Below the pieces are notes generated by a model. It ran no database searches. It saw only the letters and a program-made list of their open reading frames with translations, and had not been told where the DNA came from. 64,000 nt of DNA, from assembly GCF_036946495.1 (NCBI RefSeq), contig NZ_JAQIIX010000002.1, positions 1,302,001-1,366,000 of the forward strand, read 5' to 3'. The stretch's first letter is position 1; each line of letters begins with the position of its first letter. This document shows positions 15,045 to 23,902 of the stretch, piece by piece. This DNA comes from Mycolicibacterium neoaurum (GTDB lineage Bacteria; Actinomycetota; Actinomycetes; Mycobacteriales; Mycobacteriaceae). A program made the translations under genes and the position numbers.

Positions 15045-16270
15045 CACTGGCGATCGCCGCGCTGGCCGCGGTGCTGGGCGCCGCCCTGTTCGCGCCACGG
15101 TGGCAGGCGCCCGTCGCGCTGGCCGCCGCTGGCCTGGTGGTCGGTACCGGCGCGGTGTCCTGGGCCGCGGCGACCGAGGAGGTGACCGAACTGGCGCCGG
15201 TGGTCGGGTTCCTGGCCGCGGTACTGGTGCTGGCCCGGCTCTGCGATGACGTCGGGCTGTTCCACGCCGCGGGGGTGATGATGGCCCGGGCGACCGCGGG
15301 TGGTCAGAACCGGCTGCTGGCATCGGTTTTCGGAATATCGGCGCTGGTGACCGCGGTACTGAGCCTGGACGCCACCGTGGTGCTGCTGACACCGGTGGTC
15401 CTGGCCACCGCGCGGGCGCTCACGGTGCCCGCGCGTCCGCACGCGTACGCCACCGCGCACCTGGCCAACAGCGCGTCGCTGCTGTTGCCGGTCTCCAATC
15501 TGACGAATCTGCTGGCCTTCAGCGCCGCGGGCCTGACCTTCCTGCATTTCGCGGCCGCGATGACGCTGCCGTGGATAGCGGCGATCGCCGTCGAGTTCGT
15601 GCTGCTGCGTTGGCTTTTCGCCAAGGATCTGGGTGTGGTCGCGCAGCACGATGCTCCCGACGAACCGCTCGAGGTGCCGATCTTCGCCATCGTCGTGGTG
15701 GGACTGACCCTCGCCGGGTTCGCGGTCACCTCACTGCTCGGGTTGTCGCCCGCGTGGGCTGCGCTGGCCGGCGCCGTGATCCTCGGCGCGCGGGCGCTTC
15801 TCACCCACCGCACCACGTTGCGCAAGATCCTGGTGGCGCTGGACATCCCATTCCTGGCATTCGTGCTGTGCCTGGGCATCGTGGTCGCCGCAGTGATGCA
15901 CAACGGGCTGGAATCGGCGATGCATCACATCATGCCGAGCGGCCAGGGATTGCCGGCACTGCTGGCCATCGCGGCGGTGGCCGCGGTGCTGTCCAACATC
16001 GTCAACAACCTGCCCGCCGTGCTGGTGATGCTGCCATTGGCCGCGCCGATCGGACCGGCAGCGGTGCTGGCGGTGCTGATCGGGGTGAATGTCGGACCCA
16101 ATCTCACCTATGTCGGCTCATTGGCGAACCTGTTGTGGCGCAGCGTGGTCCGCCGCGATATGAAGGCGGGGTTCGGGGAGTTCAGCCGCATCGGTCTGGT
16201 GACCACACCCGCGGTCCTGATCGCCGCGGTGCTGGGTCTGTGGGGCTGGATCCAGCTCTTCGGGCTCTAA
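15035..16270 (+). CDS. SLC13/ArsB-type anion permease
   Basis: 411 aa from ATG 15035, with about eleven transmembrane helices. ArsB/NhaD-type motifs are present: LSLDATVVLLTPVVL (about 109), NSASLLLPVSNLTN (about 146) and LSNIVNNLPAVLVMLP (about 319) followed by GPNLTYVGSLANLLW. It occupies the position of arsB2 (Rv3578) next to rlmB in M. tuberculosis. It may export arsenite or carry other anions. No arsenic genes are nearby, so the substrate is uncertain. It converges on rlmB with a 4-nt overlap of the gene ends. Confidence 0.84.
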   Translation: MALTLAIAALAAVLGAALFAPRWQAPVALAAAGLVVGTGAVSWAAATEEVTELAPVVGFLAAVLVLARLCDDVGLFHAAGVMMARATAGGQNRLLASVFGISALVTAVLSLDATVVLLTPVVLATARALTVPARPHAYATAHLANSASLLLPVSNLTNLLAFSAAGLTFLHFAAAMTLPWIAAIAVEFVLLRWLFAKDLGVVAQHDAPDEPLEVPIFAIVVVGLTLAGFAVTSLLGLSPAWAALAGAVILGARALLTHRTTLRKILVALDIPFLAFVLCLGIVVAAVMHNGLESAMHHIMPSGQGLPALLAIAAVAAVLSNIVNNLPAVLVMLPLAAPIGPAAVLAVLIGVNVGPNLTYVGSLANLLWRSVVRRDMKAGFGEFSRIGLVTTPAVLIAAVLGLWGWIQLFGL

Positions 16271-17208
16271 CCGCGCCGCTGGCGCGCGATCTCGGCGAGC
16301 ACGACACCGGCGGCCACCGAGGCGTTGAGCGATTCGGTGGGTCCTGCCATCGGGATCGAGACGATGGCATCACAGTTCTCGCGCACCAGTCTGGACAGCC
16401 CCTTGCCCTCCGAACCGACCACCACCACGGTCGGGCCCGAAGCATCCAGCTCGTCGAGCGTGGTGTCCCCCTCGGCGTCCAACCCGACGATCTGCAGGCC
16501 GGTGTCGGCCCAGCTCTTGAGGGTGCGGTTGAGGTTGGTCGCCCGCGACACCGGCAGCCGGGCGGCCGCACCGGCACTGGTGCGCCAGGCCACCGCCGTC
16601 ACCGAGGCCGACCGACGCTGCGGGATCACCACGCCATGGCCACCGAAGGCCGCCGTCGACCGGACGATGGCGCCCAGGTTGCGCGGATCGGAGATGTTGT
16701 CCAGCGCCACCAGCAGGGCTGCCTGGCTGTCACGCTGCGCCGACTTCAACAGGTCGTCGGGATGGGTGTACACGTACGGCGGCACCTGCAGGGCCATTCC
16801 CTGGTGCAACCCGTTGCTCGACATCCGGTCCAGATCGTGCTTCTGCACCTCCAGAATGGCGATGCCGGAATCAGCGGCGCGCTGCACCGATTCGGTGATG
16901 CGCTCGTCGGCATCGACGCCGAGCATCACGTACAGCGCGGTGGCGGGTACCCCGGCGCGCAGGCACTCGACCACCGGATTACGCCCGAGGACGTATTCGG
17001 TCTCGTCTGTCTTGCGGTGGCGCCCCTGTTGCGCCCGCGCGGCCTTGGCCGCCCGCTTACCGGCCGGGTGGTGGGGCCGGTCCTTGGCCGCGGGGGTGGC
17101 GCCCTTGCCCTCGAGCCCGCGCCTGCGAACACCGCCAGAACCGACCGTCGGGCCCTTCTTGGTGCCTTCTTTGCGGACCGCGCCGCGGCGCTGTGAATTA
17201 CCCGCCAT
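16267..17208 (-). CDS. rlmB: 23S rRNA (guanosine-2'-O-)-methyltransferase RlmB
   Basis: 313 aa from ATG 17208 (MAGNSQRRG). An N-terminal basic, low-complexity tail of about 75 residues precedes the SpoU substrate-binding domain (YVLGRNPVVECLRAG). The SpoU/TrmD knot motifs follow: LDNISDPRNLGAIVRSTAAF, VVVGSEGKGLSRLV and PMAGPTESLNASVAAGV. It methylates G2251 of 23S rRNA. The basic tail is longer than in the E. coli protein (243 aa), as is usual in Actinobacteria. Its start overlaps the cysS stop by 11 nt. Confidence 0.92.
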   Translation of the reverse strand: MAGNSQRRGAVRKEGTKKGPTVGSGGVRRRGLEGKGATPAAKDRPHHPAGKRAAKAARAQQGRHRKTDETEYVLGRNPVVECLRAGVPATALYVMLGVDADERITESVQRAADSGIAILEVQKHDLDRMSSNGLHQGMALQVPPYVYTHPDDLLKSAQRDSQAALLVALDNISDPRNLGAIVRSTAAFGGHGVVIPQRRSASVTAVAWRTSAGAAARLPVSRATNLNRTLKSWADTGLQIVGLDAEGDTTLDELDASGPTVVVVGSEGKGLSRLVRENCDAIVSIPMAGPTESLNASVAAGVVLAEIARQRRG

Positions 17209-18607
17209 GGGTGCCGTCCCCTTCCAGCAGCGACCACTGCGGGCCGTCTGCGGTGTCGGTGACCTCGATACCGGCTTCCTTGAGCCGGTCGCGGATGGCG
17301 TCTGCGGCCGCCCAGTCACGTTTCTCGCGAGCCTCGGCACGCCCGGCGAGCGCCCAATGCACCAGCACATCGACGGCGGCCAGCGCCGCCGACGTCTCGT
17401 CGCGGGTCTCCCAGCGTTCGTCGAGCGGATCGCAGCCCAGGATCGCCATCATCGACCGGATCGACCGGGCGGCGGCCATCGCGCCCTCATGATCGCCGGA
17501 GTCCAACGCACGGTTGCCCTCGGCACGGGCGTTGTGCACCTCGGCCAGCGCGATCGGCACCGAGAGATCGTCATCGAGTGCCGCTTCGAATTTGTCGGTC
17601 CAGGTGCTCGGTTCGATCACGCCGACGCGGTGGCGCACCCGGTGCAGGAAATCCTCGATACCGGAATAAGCCTTGGCCGCATCCTGCAGCGCGTTCTCGG
17701 AGAACTCGAGCATGGAGCGGTAATGCGCGCTGCCCAGGTAATAGCGCAGTTCGGCAGCCCGAACACGTTGCAGCACAGCGGGAATCGCGAGCACGTTACC
17801 GAGCGACTTGCTCATCTTCTCGCCGCCCATGGTGACCCAACCATTGTGCAACCAGAATCGGGCGAACCCGTCGCCGGCCGCCTCGGCCTGGGCGATCTCG
17901 TTCTCGTGGTGCGGGAACACCAGATCCATCCCACCGGCATGGATGTCGAACTGCGCCCCCAGATACTCCTGGCACATCGCCACACATTCGGTGTGCCAGC
18001 CCGGGCGTCCGCGCCCCCAGGGGGTCGGCCACGACGGTTCCCCCGGCTTGGCACCCTTCCACAGGGTGAAATCACGCTGATCCCGTTTACCGGTGGCGAC
18101 GCCCTCACCCTGGTGGACATCGTCGACCTTGTGGCCGGAGAGCTTGCCGTAGTCGGGCAGGCTCGCGACATCGAAGTACACGTCGCCATCGCCGACATAG
18201 GCGTGGCCCCGGTCGATGAGACGTTCGATGAGCTCGACCATCTGGGTGATGTGTCCGGTGGCGCGCGGTTCCGCCGAGGGCGGCAGCACCCCGAGCGCCT
18301 CGTAGGCCGCGGTGAAGGCGCGCTCGTAGGTCGCCGCCCATTCCCACCACGGCCGGCCGGCATCGGCGGCCTTGTTGAGGATCTTGTCGTCGATATCGGT
18401 GACATTGCGGATGAACGCGACATCGAGACCCTTGGCGGTCAGCCAGCGCCGGAGCACGTCGAATGCCACACCGCTGCGCACGTGACCGATGTGGGGCAGC
18501 CCCTGAACCGTGGCACCGCAGAGATAGATCGAGACGTGGCCAGGACGCAGCGGCTCGAAATCACGAACGGCACCGGCAAGGGTGTCATACAGCCGTAGAC
18601 CAGTCAT
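17198..18607 (-). CDS. cysS: cysteinyl-tRNA synthetase
   Basis: 469 aa from ATG 18607, the same length as recalled for M. tuberculosis CysS1. HIGH appears as PHIGHVRSG (about 38) and KMSKS as GGEKMSKSLGN (about 265). Zinc ligands are Cys in IYLCGAT and the WHTECVAM and HHENEIAQ segments. It charges tRNA-Cys in the cytoplasm. It lies between ispF and rlmB, as in other mycobacteria. Confidence 0.95.
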   Translation of the reverse strand: MTGLRLYDTLAGAVRDFEPLRPGHVSIYLCGATVQGLPHIGHVRSGVAFDVLRRWLTAKGLDVAFIRNVTDIDDKILNKAADAGRPWWEWAATYERAFTAAYEALGVLPPSAEPRATGHITQMVELIERLIDRGHAYVGDGDVYFDVASLPDYGKLSGHKVDDVHQGEGVATGKRDQRDFTLWKGAKPGEPSWPTPWGRGRPGWHTECVAMCQEYLGAQFDIHAGGMDLVFPHHENEIAQAEAAGDGFARFWLHNGWVTMGGEKMSKSLGNVLAIPAVLQRVRAAELRYYLGSAHYRSMLEFSENALQDAAKAYSGIEDFLHRVRHRVGVIEPSTWTDKFEAALDDDLSVPIALAEVHNARAEGNRALDSGDHEGAMAAARSIRSMMAILGCDPLDERWETRDETSAALAAVDVLVHWALAGRAEAREKRDWAAADAIRDRLKEAGIEVTDTADGPQWSLLEGDGTHGG

Positions 18608-18662
18608 CCCGGCCAACCGTTCGCTCTGCTCACGACGGGCCAGCTTACCGGCCTGCCGCGGG

Positions 18663-19133
18663 CTATCTGACCACAAGGGCCGTGGCGACGGCCGCCAGGC
18701 CCTCCCCGCGGCCGGTGAGGCCGAGCCCGTCGGTGGTGGTCGCCGACACCGATACCGGCGCCCCGATCAGATCGGAAAGCACCCCCTGCGCCTCGACCCG
18801 GCGCGGACCGACCTTGGGCCGATTACCGATGACCTGAACCGCGGCATTGGCCACCCGGAAACCCTCGGCATCGAGAAGTCCCCGGACGTGGCGCAGCATG
18901 TCGGCGCCGCTGACGCCGTGCCACTGGGGTTGATCGGTGCCGAAGACGGCACCGAGATCACCGAGTCCGGCGGCACTGAGCAACGCATCGCACAAAGCGT
19001 GCGCCGCGACATCGCCATCGGAATGGCCCGCGCAGCCGTCGGCCTCGGTGAACATCAGGCACAGCAACCAGCAGGGTCGCCCGGCCTCGATGGGATGAAC
19101 GTCGGTACCAAGACCGACGCGCAGATCCGTCAC
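18663..19133 (-). CDS. ispF: 2-C-methyl-D-erythritol 2,4-cyclodiphosphate synthase
   Basis: 156 aa from GTG 19133. Metal-binding residues are in GTDVHPI (Asp-x-His) and GHSDGDVAAHA. The DLGAVFGTD and TTTDGLGLTGRGEG motifs complete the active site. It acts in the non-mevalonate isoprenoid pathway. It starts two bases after the carD stop; the ispD gene that normally separates carD and ispF in mycobacteria is not there. Confidence 0.94.
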   Translation of the reverse strand: MTDLRVGLGTDVHPIEAGRPCWLLCLMFTEADGCAGHSDGDVAAHALCDALLSAAGLGDLGAVFGTDQPQWHGVSGADMLRHVRGLLDAEGFRVANAAVQVIGNRPKVGPRRVEAQGVLSDLIGAPVSVSATTTDGLGLTGRGEGLAAVATALVVR

Positions 19134-19135
19134 GT

Positions 19136-19624
19136 TCAGGACGCGGCGGCCAACGCCTCGTCGAGAATGATGGTGGCCTTCTCGTCATCGGTGTTCTCGG
19201 CCAAGGCCAATTCACCGACCAGAATCTGACGGGCCTTCGCCAGCATGCGCTTCTCACCCGCGGACAGACCGCGTTCCTGATCCCGGCGCCACAGGTCGCG
19301 AACCACCTCGGCGACCTTGTTCACGTCACCGGAGGCCAGCTTCTCCAGATTTGCCTTGTACCGCCGCGACCAGTTGGTCGGCTCCTCGGTGTGCGGCGCG
19401 CGCAGCACCTGGAAAACCTTGTCGAGGCCCTCCTGGCCGACGACGTCACGGACCCCCACGTACTCGGCGTTGTCCGCCGGAACGCGAACCGTCAGATCCC
19501 CCTGCGAAACCTTGAGGACGAGGTATTCCTTCTGCTCACCCTTGATGGTGCGGGTTTCGATAGCCTCGATCAACGCAGCACCGTGGTGTGGATAGACGAC
19601 GGTGTCTCCGACCTTGAAAATCAT
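19136..19624 (-). CDS. carD: RNA polymerase-binding transcription factor CarD
   Basis: 162 aa from ATG 19624 (MIFKVGDTVVYPHHG), nearly identical to recalled M. tuberculosis CarD. The N-terminal RNA polymerase interaction domain is followed by the helical DNA-binding domain with the conserved Trp in TNWSRRYK. CarD stabilises the open complex at rRNA and other promoters and is essential in mycobacteria. A strong AAAGGGG site precedes the start, together with an extended -10 at 19651-19659. Confidence 0.96.
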   Translation of the reverse strand: MIFKVGDTVVYPHHGAALIEAIETRTIKGEQKEYLVLKVSQGDLTVRVPADNAEYVGVRDVVGQEGLDKVFQVLRAPHTEEPTNWSRRYKANLEKLASGDVNKVAEVVRDLWRRDQERGLSAGEKRMLAKARQILVGELALAENTDDEKATIILDEALAAAS

Positions 19625-19650
19625 CAGTTTCGAGCCCCTTTCACCAGTCG

Positions 19651-19659
19651 ATCTTATCA
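19651..19659 (-). promoter_or_regulatory. extended -10 promoter element of carD
   Basis: Read on the minus strand this is TGA-TAAGAT, an extended -10 (TGn plus TANNNT). It would place the transcript start about 20 bases before the carD ATG, leaving room for the AAAGGGG ribosome binding site. A convincing -35 is not seen, as is common for extended -10 promoters. Confidence 0.5.
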
Positions 19660-19860
19660 CGGGCTCGACCGGGGCGCGGATCAACAATGCAGGTCAGGGG
19701 CACCGCAGCTGAATACTAGGGGTTGACACAGCGCGGGATACATGCAGTTGGACTGCTGTCCAGGTAGGCCGCGTGCGCCATCGGAAGCCCTCGGCTACCG
19801 CCGCGAATCGCGACCTACTACAGTGCATAGTCGAATCCGTCCGGTTAGCAGGAGGCTCAA

Positions 19861-20451
19861 GTGGTCGCAGTGAACCGCTCCAACACGCGTGCGTCCCGCC
19901 TGGCCGCCGGCGCCCTGATCGCCGGCCTGGCGCTCACCGGCTGCAGTGCGGGCCAGATCTCGCAGAGCGCGAACCAGCAACCCGCCGTCAACGGCACGGT
20001 GCACAACGTCGGCGCCATCGCGCTGCGCAACGTGTTCCTGCGTGCGCCGCAGACCACCGATTATGTCCGCCCGGGCACCCCGGTGGAGCTGCTCTTCGCC
20101 GCGGCCAACAACTCGGCCGATGTGACCGACAAGTTGGTCTCCATCACCTCCGACATCGGCACCGTCACCCTCAGCGGGCCGACCACGGTCCCGGCCGGCG
20201 GCATCCTCATGGCGGGCCGGCCCGACGATCCGATGGAACTGGCCATGGTGGAACGTGCCGACGAGACCCAGGCCGAGGTCACCCTGACCGAGCCGATCTC
20301 CAATGGTCTGACCTACGACTTCACCTTCAACTTCGAGAAGGCCGGCGCCACGACGTTCGCGGTGCCCATCTCGGCCGGTGAGGTGCCCCGCCGCGACGGC
20401 GAGCCCAACGAGGGTATGGGACCGATCGGCGGACACGGCGAGGGCCACTGA
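19861..20451 (+). CDS. lpqE: lipoprotein LpqE
   Basis: 196 aa, GTG 19861 with GGAGG at 19851-19855. The signal peptide ends in the lipobox LTGC (about 28). The mature domain is a single immunoglobulin-like/PCu(A)C-like beta domain (GTVHNVGAIALRNVFLRAP, LFAAANNSADVTDKLVSI) with a Gly/His-rich end (GGHGEGH). It matches Rv3584 in position, divergent from carD. Function is unknown. A copper-chaperone-like fold has been suggested for related proteins, but no clear Met/His copper site stands out here. Confidence 0.85.
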   Translation: MVAVNRSNTRASRLAAGALIAGLALTGCSAGQISQSANQQPAVNGTVHNVGAIALRNVFLRAPQTTDYVRPGTPVELLFAAANNSADVTDKLVSITSDIGTVTLSGPTTVPAGGILMAGRPDDPMELAMVERADETQAEVTLTEPISNGLTYDFTFNFEKAGATTFAVPISAGEVPRRDGEPNEGMGPIGGHGEGH

Positions 20452-20490
20452 ATCTGACGTTCTGTCAGAGGTGACGGCTACCGTCGTCAC

Positions 20491-21903
20491 GTGGCTTCGA
20501 AAGTACGTTCGCAATACCGGTGCTCGGAATGTCATCACGTCACCCCCAAATGGGTGGGGCGCTGCTCTGACTGCGGTACCTGGGGAACGGTCGACGAAGT
20601 CGTCGCACTGAGCGCGGTGAACGGCGGGTCCGCTCGCCGCGCGGTCGCCCCATCGTCACCTGCCGTGCCGATCACCTCCATCGACCCCGGCGTCACCAGG
20701 CACCTGCCCACCGGGGTCGAGGAGTTGGACCGGGTCCTCGGCGGCGGTCTGGTGCCCGGGTCGGTATGCCTGCTCGCCGGCGATCCGGGGGTGGGGAAAT
20801 CCACGCTGCTGCTGGAGGTCGTGCATCGCTGGGCACGCAGCGGCAGGCGGGCGCTGTACCTGTCCGGTGAGGAATCGGCCGGCCAGATCCGGCTGCGAGC
20901 CGAACGCACGGGGTGCACCCATGACCAGATGTACCTCGCCGCCGAGTCCGATCTGCAGACCGCGCTCGGTCATATCGAACAGGTGCGACCCACCCTCGTC
21001 GTGGTCGACTCGGTGCAGACGATGTCGAGCGCCGAGGCCGACGGTGTCACCGGTGGTGTCACCCAGGTCCGCGCCGTCACTACCGCGCTCACCTCGTACG
21101 CCAAATCGGCGGGCCCCGACGGTGTCGCGCTGCTGCTCGTCGGGCACGTCACCAAGGACGGCGCCATCGCGGGCCCCCGATCGCTGGAACACCTCGTCGA
21201 CGTGGTGTTGCACTTCGAGGGTGATCGCAGCTCCGCGCTGCGGATGGTGCGCGGGGTGAAGAACCGGTTCGGCGCGGCGGATGAGGTCGGCTGTTTCCTG
21301 ATGCACGACAACGGGATCGAATGCGTCGCCGACCCGTCCGGGTTGTTCAGGGATCAGCGGCCCGCACCGGTGTCGGGCACCGCGGTGACGGTGACCCTGG
21401 ACGGTAAGCGGCCGCTGATCGGTGAGGTCCAGGCGCTCATCGGCGCCGAGAAGACCGGCAGTCCGCGGCGCGCGGTCAGCGGTATCGACTCCGCCCGCGC
21501 CGCCATGATCACCGCCGTGCTGGAGAAACGTGCCAAACTGCCGCTCGGCCAGCACGATATCTACGTGTCCACCGTCGGTGGCATGCGCCTGACCGACCCG
21601 TCGTCGGATCTGGCGGTGGCCATGGCCATCGCGTCGGCCTACACCGATATCGCGATGCCAGCGACCGCGATCGCCATCGGCGAGGTCGGATTGGCCGGCG
21701 ATCTGCGCCGGGTGAACGGGATGGACCGCAGGCTCGCCGAGGCCGCCCGGCTCGGCTTCACCCACGCCGTCGTGCCGCCCGGGGTCAACGATGTGCCCGC
21801 CGGTCTGACGCTGACGGTCACCGACGATATCGGGGCGGCATTGCGGCGGTTGCGATCGATCGACCACAATGGCTCCCGATCCAAGGAGGAGCGATGGCGG
21901 TGA
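20491..21903 (+). CDS. radA: DNA repair protein RadA (Sms)
   Basis: 470 aa, GTG start. It has an N-terminal zinc finger with two CxxC pairs (YRCSECHH, GRCSDCGTW), Walker A GDPGVGKST (about 91), the RadA-specific VKNRFGAADEVG (about 254), and a Lon-like C-terminal domain. RadA is a hexameric helicase that processes recombination intermediates. It overlaps disA by 10 nt, and the two genes form the usual actinobacterial radA-disA pair. Confidence 0.95.
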   Translation: MASKVRSQYRCSECHHVTPKWVGRCSDCGTWGTVDEVVALSAVNGGSARRAVAPSSPAVPITSIDPGVTRHLPTGVEELDRVLGGGLVPGSVCLLAGDPGVGKSTLLLEVVHRWARSGRRALYLSGEESAGQIRLRAERTGCTHDQMYLAAESDLQTALGHIEQVRPTLVVVDSVQTMSSAEADGVTGGVTQVRAVTTALTSYAKSAGPDGVALLLVGHVTKDGAIAGPRSLEHLVDVVLHFEGDRSSALRMVRGVKNRFGAADEVGCFLMHDNGIECVADPSGLFRDQRPAPVSGTAVTVTLDGKRPLIGEVQALIGAEKTGSPRRAVSGIDSARAAMITAVLEKRAKLPLGQHDIYVSTVGGMRLTDPSSDLAVAMAIASAYTDIAMPATAIAIGEVGLAGDLRRVNGMDRRLAEAARLGFTHAVVPPGVNDVPAGLTLTVTDDIGAALRRLRSIDHNGSRSKEERWR

Positions 21904-23006
21904 CATCCAGGGGTAACCGCAACGTGGTGCATCTGGCCCGGCCGACCATGCGCGAAACATTGGGTCGGCTGGCGCCCGGCACCGCGCTGCGCGACGGTCT
22001 GGAACGCATCCTGCGTGGCCGCACGGGCGCGCTGATCGTGCTGGGTTACGACGACAGCGTCGAGGCGATCTGTGATGGCGGGTTCTCCCTCGACGTGTTG
22101 TACGCGCCGACCAGACTGCGCGAGCTTTCCAAGATGGACGGCGCCGTGGTGCTGTCCACCGACGGAAGCCGGATCCTGCGGGCCAACGTCCAGCTCGTCC
22201 CGGATGCCTCCATCCCGACCGATGAGTCGGGCACCAGGCACCGTTCGGCCGAGCGCACCGCGGTGCAGACCGGGTTCCCGGTCATCTCGGTGAGCCACTC
22301 GATGAGCATCGTGACGGTGTACGCGGCCGGTGAGCGCCACGTGGTGCCCGACACCCCGACCATCCTCTCGCGTGCCAATCAGACCGTCGCCACCCTGGAG
22401 CGGTACAAATCCCGGCTCGACGAGGTGAACCGGCAGCTGTCCACCGCCGAGATCGAGGATTTCGTGACGCTGCGCGATGTCATGACGGTGGCCCAACGGC
22501 TCGAGATGGTGCGCCGAATCAGCCTGGAGATCGACGCCGATGTGGTCGAGCTGGGGACCGACGGTCGCCAGCTCAAGCTGCAGCTGGAGGAGCTCGTCGG
22601 CGACAACGACACCGCCCGCGAGCTGATCGTGCGCGACTACCACGCCAATCCGGATCCGCCGAGCGCGGCGCAGGTGAGTGCGACGCTGGAGGAGCTGGAC
22701 GCGCTGTCGGACAACGAACTGCTCGACTTCACTGCGCTGGCAAGGGTTTTCGGGTACCCGACCACGCTCGAGGCGCAAGATTCGGCGATGAGCTCACGCG
22801 GCTACCGGGCGATGGCCGGCATTCCGCGCCTGCAGTTCGCCCATGTCGACCTGCTGGTGCGCTCGTTCGGTTCATTGCAGGGCGTGCTGGCCGCCAGCGC
22901 GACCGATCTGCAGTCGGTGGACGGTATCGGTTCGATGTGGGCACGCCACATCCGTGAGGGCCTCTCACAGCTGGCCGAGTCGACGATCGCCGACCAGCTG
23001 AGCTGA
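21894..23006 (+). CDS. disA: DNA integrity scanning diadenylate cyclase DisA
   Basis: 370 aa. The DAC domain carries SKMDGAVVL (DGA motif, about 77) and GTRHRSAER (RHR motif, about 108), the residues that bind ATP. A helical linker and a C-terminal helix-hairpin-helix domain (IPRLQFAHVDLLVRSFGS, DLQSVDGIGSMW) bind branched DNA. It makes c-di-AMP and reduces synthesis when it meets recombination intermediates. Coupling to radA fits the known RadA-DisA interaction. Confidence 0.96.
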   Translation: MAVTSRGNRNVVHLARPTMRETLGRLAPGTALRDGLERILRGRTGALIVLGYDDSVEAICDGGFSLDVLYAPTRLRELSKMDGAVVLSTDGSRILRANVQLVPDASIPTDESGTRHRSAERTAVQTGFPVISVSHSMSIVTVYAAGERHVVPDTPTILSRANQTVATLERYKSRLDEVNRQLSTAEIEDFVTLRDVMTVAQRLEMVRRISLEIDADVVELGTDGRQLKLQLEELVGDNDTARELIVRDYHANPDPPSAAQVSATLEELDALSDNELLDFTALARVFGYPTTLEAQDSAMSSRGYRAMAGIPRLQFAHVDLLVRSFGSLQGVLAASATDLQSVDGIGSMWARHIREGLSQLAESTIADQLS

Positions 23007-23007
23007 C

Positions 23008-23790
23008 TCAGTTGCCCGGGGGCTGACCGGTGCCGTCGTGCGGGGCGTCTGCGGGCGGCGGGGCGGGAGCGCCCGGCGGGGCCGCCTCGGCGAGGATGAA
23101 CGGCACCGTCGCCGAGCGCAGATTGCCCAGCTGTACCACCAGGTTGTAGGTCCCGGGGCCGATCGGTTCACGCGGCAGCGGGCAGTTGGGCGCCGAGCCC
23201 ATTCCGGTCCAGGTGACCTCGGTGGTGACCTGCTCACCGGGGGCGAACTCCTTGACCAGCGTCTCATTGGACGGCGCGCAGTCCAGGTTGGACCACAACC
23301 GCTTGTTGTCCAGTGAGTACACGTAGGCGGCCAGGACGGCGGCGCCGACGTCGCGCTTGCAGGCCACGAGACCGATATTGGTGACCACCATGGTGAACTT
23401 CGGCTGATCGCCCATCACGTAGTTGGGCGCGCTGGTGATGCCCTTGACCGCAAGGGTCGAGTCCGGACAGTCCTCACCGGCCTGCAGCACCGGCGGCGGC
23501 ACGACCGCGGTGGTCGGCGTCGGCGTCGGGGGCGGCGCCGCCTGGGCCGGCGGGACGACCGGGGTCTTCACGCCTGGCTCCTCCCCCGGCAACGGGGTCG
23601 GGGCGGCGGGGGGAGCCTGCTCGGCCGACTGCTCGGCAGCGGTCGGTTCGGTGCTGGTGCTGTTGGAGGCGACGATCGCGATGATGCCGGCGACGATCGC
23701 GATGACGACGACCGCAACCCCTATTGCCAGCGCTCTGCGGCGCCGGTAGATCTCCGGTGGCAGCGGGCGGTGCGGTTCGGTGTCTAGCAC
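23008..23790 (-). CDS. membrane-anchored Pro-rich conserved protein (Rv3587c type)
   Basis: 260 aa. A short basic N-terminus (RRRRALA) leads into one membrane helix (about 24-43). A Pro/Thr/Ala-rich linker (about 45-98) follows, then an extracytoplasmic domain of about 125 residues with four Cys (GEDCPDS, VACKRDV, LDCAPSN, PNCPLPR) likely to form two disulfides, and a Pro/Gly tail. It occupies the place of Rv3587c between disA and canB. The function is unknown; the architecture suggests a cell-wall-exposed beta domain. Confidence 0.8.
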   Translation of the reverse strand: MLDTEPHRPLPPEIYRRRRALAIGVAVVVIAIVAGIIAIVASNSTSTEPTAAEQSAEQAPPAAPTPLPGEEPGVKTPVVPPAQAAPPPTPTPTTAVVPPPVLQAGEDCPDSTLAVKGITSAPNYVMGDQPKFTMVVTNIGLVACKRDVGAAVLAAYVYSLDNKRLWSNLDCAPSNETLVKEFAPGEQVTTEVTWTGMGSAPNCPLPREPIGPGTYNLVVQLGNLRSATVPFILAEAAPPGAPAPPPADAPHDGTGQPPGN

Positions 23791-23902
23791 GACCTCAACG
23801 GTAAGCCGGGGTCAGGTCAGGTTGGCCGAGGCGGATCGGCGTGTCTCCTGTGACCTTACAAAGATCGTTTCGTGACAACCGGGCCCGCGTCGAGCGGCCC
23901 GC

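Noticed and set aside
15035..16270. arsenic resistance operon
   Set aside because: Only an ArsB-like permease is present. The ArsR-type gene at 9286 is distant, lacks metal-binding Cys pairs and is paired with an MFS gene.
19723..19728. TTGACA as a -35 element for lpqE
   Set aside because: No TANNNT hexamer lies at a suitable distance downstream, so it cannot be called a promoter from sequence alone.
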